This document shows positions 6,774-15,118 of a stretch of 64,000 bases of DNA, piece after piece. Source of the stretch: Haloimpatiens lingqiaonensis (GTDB lineage: Bacteria > Bacillota > Clostridia > Clostridiales > Clostridiaceae); assembly GCF_044502415.1 (NCBI RefSeq), contig NZ_CP172402.1. One strand, 5' to 3'. The notes beneath the pieces are model-generated. The model saw nothing but the letters and a program-made list of their open reading frames with translations, made no database searches and was not told the DNA's origin. The position numbers were made by a program, and so were the translations under genes. The stretch's first letter is position 1. Each line of letters opens with the position of its first letter.

Positions 6774-9356
6774 ATGTTTGATAATGGTTGTGAATGGCTA
6801 AGATGTGATTTTCACCTTCATACTAGAAAAGATAAGGAATTTAAATATTCAGGTGAGGAACATTCTTTTGTTAATGATTACATAAGTTCTCTAGAAAATA
6901 GCAATATCAAAATTGGATTAATAACGAATCATAACAAATTTGATTTAAATGAGTATAAGGCTTTAAAAAAAGCAGCAAGTAAAAAGAACATATTTATACT
7001 TCCTGGAGTAGAATTGTCTGTTAAAGATGGTAAAAACAGCGTACATACGCTTATAATTTTTAATCCTGAAGATTGGATTCAAAATGGAGAAAACCATATA
7101 AATAATTTTTTAACTGCTGCTTTTCAGGGAATAAACAATCGTGAAAACGAAAATACATGTTGTAATTATGATTTAAATACTTTACTAGTAGAACTTGAAA
7201 AACTTAATAAAGATTATTTTATTGTATTTGCACATATAGAGCAAAAAAGTGGACTTATTGAAGAATGTGGTGGTGGAAGATTATCTTCTTTGGCTTCAAA
7301 TCATGAATTTAAAAAAAGAGTTCTAGGTTTACAAAAATTAAGAACAAAAGATAACATAAAAAAGATTAAAGATTGGTTTGGATATGAAGTAGCATTTGTT
7401 GAAGGTTCAGATCCAAAGAAACTTGAGGAAATTGGCAAAGGTAAAGAAACATATATTAAAATTGGAGAGTATTCTTTTAACGCATTAAAATATGCTTTAC
7501 AAGATTATAAAAATAGGATTTCTGATGAATTACCTAAAATAAATCATGGATATATAAATTCAATATCATTTAAAGGTGGTAAATTAGACTCGATGAAGAT
7601 TCCATTTTCAAATGAACTTAATACCTTAATTGGTATTAGAGGAAGTGGAAAATCATCAGTTTTAGAGTCAATAAGATATGCTTTAGATTTAAATGCGAAT
7701 ATTGATAAAGACTACAAAGATAATTTAGTAAAAAACACTCTTGGTTCGGGTGGGGAAATATCATTAGATATTATTGATAAATATGGTAAACACTATGAGC
7801 TTAAGAGATTAATGAATGAACAATACTCTATTTTAGATGGAAATGGTAATGATATTGGAATATCAATAGATTCTATTATAAGTAATCCTTTATATTTTGG
7901 GCAGAAAGATTTATCTTTTACTCAAAGTGGATATGCCTTTGATTTATTGCAAAAATTATTAGGCAATAGAATAAAAATACAGTTAGATTCCATAGATGAT
8001 TGTATTTTTAATTTAGAAAAATCAATAAGAGAATTTTTTCAATTATCATCAATTCCATCGAAGATAGAAGAGCTAAATACCAAAAAACAAGATTTAGAAC
8101 ATACACTTAAAATTTTTCAAGAGAAAGGAATTTCTGAAAAGTTAAAAAAGCAAACATCATATAACAAAGACTATAATAAAATTGAACACTTAATGAGTAA
8201 AGTTGAAGATGTTTATTTAAATTTTAAAAAAGTATATGATGAAGTTGATACGGATGACTTTAAATTATCTGATTATCATAGTGACTATAATGATGAATTA
8301 TTTGAAGATATAAATGAAGTATTAAACCATATCACTGACTCTTTTGCGAACATTTCCAATGAAATCGAAAGAATTTCCTTAAATAAAAATTCTTTGAAAT
8401 TACTTAAGGAAAAATTGGATAATGACATTAAATCATTAAAAGAAGAATTCGCCTCTATTAAACGAGATATACAAGACGAGGCATTAGATCCTGATAGTTT
8501 TGTAAAATATAATTCTGAATACGAAAAGGTAAAACAAGAGATTGGAGAGCTAACAAAAAAGAATAATTCAAGAGAATCTTTAATTTTAGACATAAAAAAA
8601 TATATTCGAGAAAGAAACGAAATTCTTAGTAGTGTATTTAGAAAATATGAAGAAGAAATTAAAAAAATAAATGAAAGTCAGAACGAGCTAGAAATTAGGA
8701 TTCATTTTAAGGGTAACAAAGATAAATTTAAGAATGATATCAAGGCAAAATTTAGAGGTACAGGTCTTTCAGAAGTTAAAGCTATAGAAATTTCCAATAA
8801 GTTTTCTGACTTTATTTCGATTATAAGTGATTATATTTTGGATGATTCGAAACAATTACACACAATAGTCAATGAAAAGATTGTTTCCAAAATACAGGAT
8901 AAAATACAAGAAAACTATAAAGAACTCATTAAAGAAGTTTGTCCAGATTTGGTCGAGATTTATTATCATAATAAGTTATTAGAGCATCATTCAATAGGTC
9001 AAAGAGCATCGGCATTAATATTATTTGTATTAACACAAGAAGATAATGATTTAATCATTATCGATCAACCAGAAGATGATTTAGATAATCAAATTATTTA
9101 CGAGGAAGTTATAAGTACAATTAAAAGAAAAAAACCAACAATTCAATTTATATTTGCTACACATAATGCAAATATACCTGTGTTAGGAGATGCTGAATGC
9201 GTTGTTGCTACACAGTATAATGATAGAATTGATTTAGATATTGGTAATATCGATTGTTCTGCTACTCATAAAAAGATAGTAGACATTATGGAAGGTGGAA
9301 AAGAGGCTTTTGAAAAAAGAAAATTAATATACACAAATTGGGATAATGGTAAGTAG
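6774..9356 (+). CDS. PHP-domain phosphoesterase fused to SMC/ABC-like ATPase (TrlF-like)
   Basis: Residues 1 to about 240 form a PHP metal-dependent phosphoesterase: CDFHLHTRK (His14, His16), ITNHNKFD, PGVELSV, FAHIE and EGSDPKK provide the metal ligands. An SMC/RecF-like ATPase follows, with Walker A GIRGSGKSS at about 287, a long predicted coiled coil at about 410-640, and Walker B LIIIDQPEDDLDNQ at about 760-772 followed by FATHNANIP. This order matches proteins catalogued as TrlF-type AAA-like ATPases, which turn up next to restriction and defence genes. The ATPase may sense a DNA state and control the PHP nuclease or phosphatase. The ATG at 6774 was chosen because AAGAGGTGAT lies at ideal spacing; an upstream GTG at 6762 overlaps it. 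It ends the cassette; an IS66 element lies about 100 bases further on. Confidence 0.8.
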   Translation: MFDNGCEWLRCDFHLHTRKDKEFKYSGEEHSFVNDYISSLENSNIKIGLITNHNKFDLNEYKALKKAASKKNIFILPGVELSVKDGKNSVHTLIIFNPEDWIQNGENHINNFLTAAFQGINNRENENTCCNYDLNTLLVELEKLNKDYFIVFAHIEQKSGLIEECGGGRLSSLASNHEFKKRVLGLQKLRTKDNIKKIKDWFGYEVAFVEGSDPKKLEEIGKGKETYIKIGEYSFNALKYALQDYKNRISDELPKINHGYINSISFKGGKLDSMKIPFSNELNTLIGIRGSGKSSVLESIRYALDLNANIDKDYKDNLVKNTLGSGGEISLDIIDKYGKHYELKRLMNEQYSILDGNGNDIGISIDSIISNPLYFGQKDLSFTQSGYAFDLLQKLLGNRIKIQLDSIDDCIFNLEKSIREFFQLSSIPSKIEELNTKKQDLEHTLKIFQEKGISEKLKKQTSYNKDYNKIEHLMSKVEDVYLNFKKVYDEVDTDDFKLSDYHSDYNDELFEDINEVLNHITDSFANISNEIERISLNKNSLKLLKEKLDNDIKSLKEEFASIKRDIQDEALDPDSFVKYNSEYEKVKQEIGELTKKNNSRESLILDIKKYIRERNEILSSVFRKYEEEIKKINESQNELEIRIHFKGNKDKFKNDIKAKFRGTGLSEVKAIEISNKFSDFISIISDYILDDSKQLHTIVNEKIVSKIQDKIQENYKELIKEVCPDLVEIYYHNKLLEHHSIGQRASALILFVLTQEDNDLIIIDQPEDDLDNQIIYEEVISTIKRKKPTIQFIFATHNANIPVLGDAECVVATQYNDRIDLDIGNIDCSATHKKIVDIMEGGKEAFEKRKLIYTNWDNGK

Positions 9357-9358
9357 TC

Positions 9359-9461
9359 TCATCGCTCCATCTCTTTACCCATATATTTCTCATAATTCTT
9401 TCTGATGTGGTAAAGCTCATTCATATCAGATTTTGTAGAAGAATACTCTTGCATTAGGGTA
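9359..9461 (-). pseudogene. C-terminal fragment of an unidentified gene cut by IS66
   Basis: On the minus strand, a frame runs out of the IS66 left end and stops at 9359. It encodes a charged tail ending in RKNYEKYMGKEMER. No start is present, so this is the last 34 or so codons of a gene whose body is missing. It may belong to the conjugative element, but I cannot name the family. Confidence 0.5.
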
Positions 9462-9713
9462 GTAAGCGTCAAAAATTAAGTATCTAGAAAACATACCCTC
9501 TCATTGATAAACTTAAGTAAAAGATTATCAATGGGAGGTTTACTTATGTATAAAAAATTAGATAATGATGCTTGGGAGGAATATTTAGTAAGCGTCAAAA
9601 ATTAAGTATCTAGAAAACATACCCTCTCATTGATAAACTTAAGTAAAAGATTATCAATGGGAGGTTTACTTATGTATAAAAAATTAGATAATGATGCTTG
9701 GGAGGAATATTTA
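9462..9713 (+). repeat. Tandem 126-bp duplication of the IS66 left end
   Basis: The segments 9462-9587 and 9588-9713 appear identical base for base. Each contains the terminal GTAAGCGTC, a ribosome site and the first codons of tnpA. The first copy gives only a dead 19-residue peptide before a stop. Confidence 0.92.
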
Positions 9714-10004
9714 AATAAATTTAACTCTGTTAAAGATACAATAACAGTGAAAGATTTCTGTGCTGAGAATAACCTTAATAAGAGTCAATTTTATTACCAT
9801 AAAAAAAGAGTAGAAAAGGCAATTGAAAGTAAAGAACCTGTTTTTCAGGCTATTTCTTTGAATAGTAAAGTTGATAATACTAAAGAAAATAAATCTACAT
9901 TAAAAGAAGTAAAAATTAATGTAGGCAATGCTAATATCCTTATTCCTGTTAGCGAAGCTACTTTAATAACAGCAATAATTAAGGAGTTAATTCTAAAATG
10001 TTAA
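9672..10004 (+). CDS. tnpA: IS66 accessory protein TnpA
   Basis: A 110-residue protein with a short helix-turn-helix-like segment TVKDFCAENNLNKSQFYYHK, the usual feature of IS66 OrfA, and a basic C-terminus. The start at 9672 has GGGAGG upstream. A longer frame beginning at 9630 runs through the terminal repeat and is unlikely to be used. The gene overlaps tnpB by 7 bases, as is common in IS66, where coupled translation keeps the three products in balance. IS66 transposition is known to need all three proteins in characterised members. The partial duplicate start upstream at 9546 could compete for ribosomes. Confidence 0.85.
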   Translation: MYKKLDNDAWEEYLNKFNSVKDTITVKDFCAENNLNKSQFYYHKKRVEKAIESKEPVFQAISLNSKVDNTKENKSTLKEVKINVGNANILIPVSEATLITAIIKELILKC

Positions 10005-10348
10005 ATATAGATAAGGTAGAAAAAGTCTATCTTGCCTGCGGTTATACGGATTTAAGAAAAAGTATTGATGGTTTAGTTATGATAGTGCAAAACCAATTTA
10101 AGTTAGATCCTTTTGATAAAGCACTATTTGTTTTTTGCAACAAGAAAATGGATAAATTAAAAATTCTTCACTTTGACGAAGGTTTTTGGCTATATTATCA
10201 CCGTTTAGAAGCTAATCGCTTCAAATGGCCAGCGACAGCTGCCGATGCATTAAAGATTAATATTGATGAATTACGTTGGCTTTTAAAAGGCTATGAAGTA
10301 AGAACAAAATCTAAATTTAAACCTGTAAAAGCAAGTAACTATTATTAA
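9998..10348 (+). CDS. tnpB: IS66 accessory protein TnpB
   Basis: A 116-residue protein matching the IS66 OrfB (TnpB) family: VYLACGYTDLRKSIDGL at the N-terminus, ALFVFCNKKMDKLKILHFD in the middle and the LYYHRLEANRFKWP segment are the conserved blocks. The length is normal. It is essential for transposition in characterised IS66 elements, but its biochemical role is not established. It starts within the end of tnpA. A 90-base gap with a hairpin and a separate TATAAT precedes tnpC. Confidence 0.9.
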   Translation: MLNIDKVEKVYLACGYTDLRKSIDGLVMIVQNQFKLDPFDKALFVFCNKKMDKLKILHFDEGFWLYYHRLEANRFKWPATAADALKINIDELRWLLKGYEVRTKSKFKPVKASNYY

Positions 10349-10437
10349 AAAAATATCAACTTTGAACCCTTGAAGTATAGTAATTTCAAGGGTTTTGTGG
10401 TATAATAGAAATATCAAATAAAGCTAAAGGGGTAACT

Positions 10438-12117
10438 ATGAGTCACGAATTTTTAACTAATGAGCTTGATGAAAATACAAAAGCATTAATTGAAAAAATG
10501 GAAAATGAAATTAATGAAAAAGATAAAGAATTAAGCCCAAAAGATGAAGAAATAAGAAAACTTAAAAATGAATTAGAATTCTTAAAAGGTGTTATATCTA
10601 ATAGAAATAGAAAGATATTTGGAGCATCCAGTGAACAAGTAGATGTTAATCAATTATCTTTTTTTAACGAGGCTGAAAAACATAGTGATTCAAAGGTAGA
10701 AGAACCTACTTTAGAGGAAATTACATATAAAAGAGCTAAGAAAAGCAATTATACTGGAAAGAAAGATAATTTAGCTAATTTGGAAAGAGTTGTTGTTGAA
10801 CATAAATTAGAAGGTGAGGATCTTAACTGCAGAGAATGTGGTGAAGAGCTTACTCCTATCGGAGTTAAATCTAGAAAAGAGATTGTTAAATACATTCCTG
10901 CTAAATTAATAATTGAGGAGCATGTTATTTATAGCTACGCTTGTAAAACATGCGAAAGAGCCACTGGTGAAAGTAAAATAGTTTCACCAGAAGCCCCTAA
11001 AACAATTTTTTATAATAGCATGGCCTCAAATGAGTTAATTGCACATACTCTAATACTTAAATATCAACATGCAATGCCACTATATAGGCAAGAAACTTAC
11101 TTTGATATGATGGGAGCTACTCTTTCAAGGCAAACTCTATGCAATTGGACTATGTCTGCAGCAGATGCTTTAGAGCCAATATATAACCATATGAAAAAAG
11201 AATTGCTTAGCCGTAATTACATTCATGCTGATGAAACTACTCTTAAAGTAATTAATGATAATGGCAAAGATTCTAAATCTAAAAAGTATATGTGGTTATA
11301 TATGAGTGACACCAATTTAAAGCCAGTAATTTTGTATGATTATCAGAGTACTAGATCAAGCTCTTGCCCTAAAAATTTCTTAGGAGATTTTAAAGGTTTT
11401 CTCCAAACGGATGGATATACTGGATACAATTCCGTCAGCGGAGCTACAAGGGTATATTGCTTAGCTCATATAAGAAGATACTTTCATAATATAATAGTAG
11501 ATTTAGATAAAGAAGCCCTAAAAAATTCTAGAGGAGTAATAGGGTTTAATTATTGTGAGCAAATTTATAAACTTGAAAAAGAACTTAGAGAATCTTATTC
11601 AAATGATGAAAATTATTATGATATTAGATTTAAAATAAGAACTGAGAAACTAGCTCCAATTATAGATAACTTTATTGATTATGTTGAAAGAGAAATAAAA
11701 GATGCTCTTCCAAGAAGTCCGTTAGGTAAGGCACTTGAGTATGCTAAAAAGCATTTACCAGGATTAAAAAATGTATTATTAGATGGTTCTCTAGAAGTTG
11801 ATAATAATGCTGCGGAAAGAGCAATTAAGCCTTTCGTTATAGGAAGAAAAAATTTCTTATTTGCTAACACTGCTAAGGGTGCAACTGCAAGTAGCAATAT
11901 TTATAGTATTGTTGAAACTGCCAAGGCTAATAATTTAGTTGTAGAAAGGTACTTAGTCTATCTATTTGATAATCTATCAAAGATAGATATATACGATAGC
12001 GAAAGCTTAGAGAATCTTATGCCTTGGAATGATAAGATTCCTGAAAATATGAAAATTAAAGATAAAAAACAAATTAATCCTAGTAAAGCATATTCTTGCC
12101 TTACTAGGATATTTTAA
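10438..12117 (+). CDS. tnpC: IS66 transposase TnpC
   Basis: The 559-residue transposase looks complete. It has an N-terminal leucine-zipper-like coiled coil (about 15-50), a zinc-finger region with CRECG and CKTC pairs (about 125-175), and a DDE catalytic domain: HADETTLKV holds the first Asp, LQTDGYTGYN the second, and SLEVDNNAAERAIKP the Glu. The conserved IS66 tail IGRKNFLFANTAKGA follows. No stop or frameshift is present, so the protein may be active even though the element's left end is rearranged. Between tnpB and tnpC, AACCCTTGAA (10365-10374) and TTCAAGGGTT (10385-10394) form a hairpin just before a TATAAT at 10401, so tnpC may be separately transcribed. Confidence 0.93.
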   Translation: MSHEFLTNELDENTKALIEKMENEINEKDKELSPKDEEIRKLKNELEFLKGVISNRNRKIFGASSEQVDVNQLSFFNEAEKHSDSKVEEPTLEEITYKRAKKSNYTGKKDNLANLERVVVEHKLEGEDLNCRECGEELTPIGVKSRKEIVKYIPAKLIIEEHVIYSYACKTCERATGESKIVSPEAPKTIFYNSMASNELIAHTLILKYQHAMPLYRQETYFDMMGATLSRQTLCNWTMSAADALEPIYNHMKKELLSRNYIHADETTLKVINDNGKDSKSKKYMWLYMSDTNLKPVILYDYQSTRSSSCPKNFLGDFKGFLQTDGYTGYNSVSGATRVYCLAHIRRYFHNIIVDLDKEALKNSRGVIGFNYCEQIYKLEKELRESYSNDENYYDIRFKIRTEKLAPIIDNFIDYVEREIKDALPRSPLGKALEYAKKHLPGLKNVLLDGSLEVDNNAAERAIKPFVIGRKNFLFANTAKGATASSNIYSIVETAKANNLVVERYLVYLFDNLSKIDIYDSESLENLMPWNDKIPENMKIKDKKQINPSKAYSCLTRIF

Positions 12118-12171
12118 TACTATTTTGGGAATTATTAAAGGTGCTAAAACTTTGACGCTTACGTTATCCAC

Positions 12172-12218
12172 AAGCCATATAACAATGTTAACAAAAAATT
12201 AACAAAGTTATATGGCTT
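12172..12218. repeat. Perfect 12-bp inverted repeat next to the IS66 right end
   Basis: AAGCCATATAAC (12172-12183) pairs exactly with GTTATATGGCTT (12207-12218). A second small repeat (GTTAA/TTAAC) lies in the loop. It could be a terminator or the edge of the serine-recombinase unit that follows. Confidence 0.6.
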
Positions 12219-12244
12219 ATTCTTTATATTATTTTAAAAAAATG

Positions 12245-12275
12245 CCTATCTAAATATAAATAATTTATAGATAGG
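12245..12275 (+). promoter_or_regulatory. Hairpin overlapping the ribosome site of the small leader gene
   Basis: CCTATCTA (12245-12252) pairs with TAGATAGG (12268-12275). The right arm runs into the AGGAG ribosome site at 12273-12277. Transcripts reading in from outside would fold this and mask the site, a known way to keep recombinase levels low. Confidence 0.5.
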
Positions 12276-12285
12276 AGAATAACAA

Positions 12286-12441
12286 ATGGCAAAAATAAGA
12301 ATACAAAAGGAAAATATAAAAAGTAATTTAAAAGGAAAATTAAAAATAGATGATGCTATATTCAATATGATATTAACGAAGCTATACTCAGAAATACAAA
12401 ATATAGAAGTAGACTTTAAAGAATTGGAGGTAATCAAATAG
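12286..12441 (+). CDS. Small basic protein upstream of serine recombinase (51 aa)
   Basis: A 51-residue lysine- and isoleucine-rich protein starting MAKIRIQKENIKSNL, with a good AGGAG site 8 bases upstream. It stops one base before the recombinase start, so the two are surely co-translated. I do not recognise a family. A second serine recombinase in this window (24025) has a 55-codon gene in the same position, which supports a functional link, such as a directionality factor or a regulator. That role is inference. Confidence 0.6.
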   Translation: MAKIRIQKENIKSNLKGKLKIDDAIFNMILTKLYSEIQNIEVDFKELEVIK

Positions 12442-12442
12442 C

Positions 12443-14044
12443 ATGATTATTAAGGATATAATAAATTTTTTAGAGGAAAATGATTTTAATACTGGGGATT
12501 TTAAAAATGAACAGATATATAATAAGAAATCGGATGCAGAAATTGCTGTTGCTGCTTATGCAAGAATATCATCAGAAGATGGTTATGGTAAAGACATTTC
12601 TATAGAAAGGCAATTTCAAACAATTTCTAATTTCTTTTATAATTTTGATAACCAGTTGAGTTATATAGATTATTATAAAGACATACAATCTGGAACGAAT
12701 TCAGAAAGACCTAATTACAGAAAATTACTAAATGATTGTAAGATTGGAAAAGTAAATATTGTAGTTACAGCATCTTTTAACAGACTTGGAAGGGACTCAG
12801 ACGAACTTTTAGATATTTTATATAAGGATTTCTATGATGAAAATGTTATTTTTATTGCACTTAGAGAAAAAATTATAAATAGTATTAGCAATAAATTTAA
12901 ATTTAAAGAAATAGCTTTAGAGGCGGAAAAATATTGTAAGGATACCTCAAAAGCAGTAAGACAAGCATTAAAAGAAAAAGCAAAAGGGGGAAGTTATATC
13001 GGTTCTAAGGCACCTTTTGGATATATAAAAGAAGAGATTATAGAATCACAGCCATTTTTAAGGAAAAAGAATATTTTATTAAAAGCAAATGATGGAACAG
13101 CAGAAATAGTTAAAGGAATTTATTTAATGTATTTAGATGGAAAAGGATATGATTATATTGCAAATTATCTAAATAATAAGGATTTAAAATCTCCAAATTT
13201 AGCAAAGTGGAGCGGAAATACTGTTAAGAGCATATTAACTAATCCATTATATGCAGGAGTTATGGCACAAGGTAGATATTCTAAAAAAGGATATAAAAAT
13301 AGTGGTGATGATAAAAAAGTTTTAAAGGTTTCTAAAGATAATTGGGTATATGGAGAAGAATTTCAGGGAATAGTTTCTAAAAAAATTTTTGAAGAAGTGC
13401 AAATGGAAACGATCAGAAGAAATTCTTTAAGAAGAAAAGGAGATAAAGCTCATTTATTTACAGGAATATTAAAGTGTGGAGAGTGTGGAAGTACATTAGT
13501 ATACAAACAAAGGGATAATGGGTATAAGTGCTCTAAATCTCAGGAAAAAGGGAGTAAATGTACTACTCATTTTGTAAAGGAAGAAGAATTATTTAATGCT
13601 GTAAATGAGCAATTTAAGATATTACTGAAAAAACATGAAAGGGAATTATTGGTAGATAAAATCTGTAATGAGTGGCAGGCTATTTTAGGGATTAAAAATT
13701 TAAAAGTAAGCATTAAATATTTAGATAAGCAAATAAAATCTTTGAATAAAAAAATTGATCAGGCCTATATGAGAAGTGAAGAAGGTACTTTATCCATAGA
13801 AAATTTTATAAGGTTAGAAAAAAACTATCTAGAGCAGGTTTATAAATTAGAGAGCCAAAAGGAAAATTTAATTAAAATGAATAAAAATAGCTATATTTTA
13901 AGGAACAGAGCAACGCAAATAATAAATGATTTAATAGAATTTAAATATGTAGATAATACTGTATTAAGAAATTTGATAAAAGAAATTAGGGTTTATCAAA
14001 GTGAAATTATAGAGATAAGTTGGAATTTTAAATTGCAAAATTAG
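12443..14044 (+). CDS. Large serine recombinase
   Basis: The 533-residue protein has the three parts of large serine recombinases: an N-terminal resolvase domain with AAYARISSEDG carrying the catalytic Ser and SFNRLGRDSDEL, a Recombinase domain (about 190-300) with APFGY and NPLYAGVMAQGRY, and a zinc ribbon (about 340-380; CGECG and a later Cys pair) followed by a coiled coil. A conserved Arg-rich segment (RLGRDS) supports activity. Such enzymes integrate and excise phages, Tn4451-like elements or spore-related skin elements. It follows a 51-codon gene with a one-base gap. Its attachment sites are not evident; the flanks are the IS66 end and an unknown minus-strand gene. Confidence 0.9.
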   Translation: MIIKDIINFLEENDFNTGDFKNEQIYNKKSDAEIAVAAYARISSEDGYGKDISIERQFQTISNFFYNFDNQLSYIDYYKDIQSGTNSERPNYRKLLNDCKIGKVNIVVTASFNRLGRDSDELLDILYKDFYDENVIFIALREKIINSISNKFKFKEIALEAEKYCKDTSKAVRQALKEKAKGGSYIGSKAPFGYIKEEIIESQPFLRKKNILLKANDGTAEIVKGIYLMYLDGKGYDYIANYLNNKDLKSPNLAKWSGNTVKSILTNPLYAGVMAQGRYSKKGYKNSGDDKKVLKVSKDNWVYGEEFQGIVSKKIFEEVQMETIRRNSLRRKGDKAHLFTGILKCGECGSTLVYKQRDNGYKCSKSQEKGSKCTTHFVKEEELFNAVNEQFKILLKKHERELLVDKICNEWQAILGIKNLKVSIKYLDKQIKSLNKKIDQAYMRSEEGTLSIENFIRLEKNYLEQVYKLESQKENLIKMNKNSYILRNRATQIINDLIEFKYVDNTVLRNLIKEIRVYQSEIIEISWNFKLQN

Positions 14045-14265
14045 TTTTTAAAAATAACTAAATTAGAGTATGCGCAATAATTATTTAGATATAGCAAAAA
14101 TAGTGCTAATGCAAATAATAGACAAGAATAGAGGCTGATCGCTAATTTAATAATATTATTCATATGGAATCATCGATAATCATTATAATAGTATATTTTT
14201 AGATACTACGAAGTACCATTAAGAAACAAAAAATGCTCCAGATACTACTGACGCAGGAATATTGA

Positions 14266-14871
14266 TTAAATAGAATGTTTTCTATTTAAGCCACGTACTT
14301 TATAATAAACACTTTCTTTCAAATTATTTAAACTAAATAAATTTAAAAGATAACCACGATCTAAAATTAGTTTAACTAAATGATTATATATTATTTTATA
14401 GTCGATTGTTTTTGATAATATTGTTTCTGATAATTCTGTATACCAGAAACAATCAGAATAGTTATATTTAAAATTATATAATTTTATTATAAAATAATGT
14501 TCCAATAAACTATAATTAATTTTTATTAAATTATAAATATCGTATAATTCATGAAATGCTTGTATTGATAAGTCAGCGTCAATATCATTAAATGATATTG
14601 GGAGGAGCTTATCTTGAGATCCATCCTCTAATTCAATATAATAATATATTCTATAGGCAGAATCTTTTTCTTCAGAGTTTTGTTTTTTTAGACGTGCAAG
14701 TTCCAGATATTGAGATATTGTTGGAACATCAAATTTCATAATTGCAATATATTCATTATCTTCTTTTAGCAGGTCATAATCTTTCAAATATTCATAATTA
14801 ATACTTATACTATTTATATATTGAATTAGTTTTTCTAAACTATCAAATTCTCTTTTTATTAGTTGTAGCAT
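14266..14871 (-). CDS. Hypothetical protein, unknown family (201 aa)
   Basis: I do not recognise this protein. It is rich in Ile, Leu, Tyr and acidic residues with no signal peptide or membrane segment, and appears largely helical. I chose the ATG at 14871, which has AGGAG nine bases upstream; a TTG two codons earlier is too close to that site. It stands alone on the minus strand between a serine recombinase and a two-gene unit with a GHKL-type ATPase, and shares a 250-base divergent upstream region with the latter. Location among accessory genes suggests a cargo or defence role, but nothing in the sequence proves it. Confidence 0.55.
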   Translation of the reverse strand: MLQLIKREFDSLEKLIQYINSISINYEYLKDYDLLKEDNEYIAIMKFDVPTISQYLELARLKKQNSEEKDSAYRIYYYIELEDGSQDKLLPISFNDIDADLSIQAFHELYDIYNLIKINYSLLEHYFIIKLYNFKYNYSDCFWYTELSETILSKTIDYKIIYNHLVKLILDRGYLLNLFSLNNLKESVYYKVRGLNRKHSI

Positions 14872-15027
14872 ATACAATTTCTCCTTATGATATATTATAT
14901 AGGATGTATTATAACATATATATTGTAATAAAATATAGTCTAAAATTTATAATGAATGAACTTATTGTTTTTGATATGCAACTTTAAGTTTGGAGTAAAC
15001 AGTAAAACTGCAAGTATTTCATAATAA

Positions 15028-15057
15028 TTGTAATTATTTTTATATATATGATATAAT
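15028..15057 (+). promoter_or_regulatory. Promoter of the two-gene ATPase unit
   Basis: TTGTAA (15028-15033) and TATAAT (15052-15057) are spaced by 18 bases, about 60 bases before the first gene of the pair. Confidence 0.6.
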
Positions 15058-15118
15058 TGGATAAAAAGTTAATTTATAATGGTAAGAATATATGTTACAA
15101 CTAAGGAAGGGAAAGTAA

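Larger units (their letters stand above)
9462..12162 (+). mobile_element. IS66-family insertion sequence with duplicated left end
   Basis: The element carries the three genes typical of IS66 (tnpA, tnpB, tnpC). Its ends are inverted: GTAAGCGTCAAA on the left (at 9462 and again at 9588) and the reverse complement TTTGACGCTTAC at 12151-12162. The 8 bases outside the two ends (TTAGGGTA and GTTATCCA) do not match, nor do those before the second left end, so no target duplication is visible. The flanks are unrelated, which suggests a deletion or recombination after insertion. Confidence 0.9.

Noticed and set aside
12443..14044. Serine recombinase as the integrase of the conjugative element at the left edge
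   Set aside because: IS66 insertion and unrelated genes lie between; the link cannot be shown from this window.
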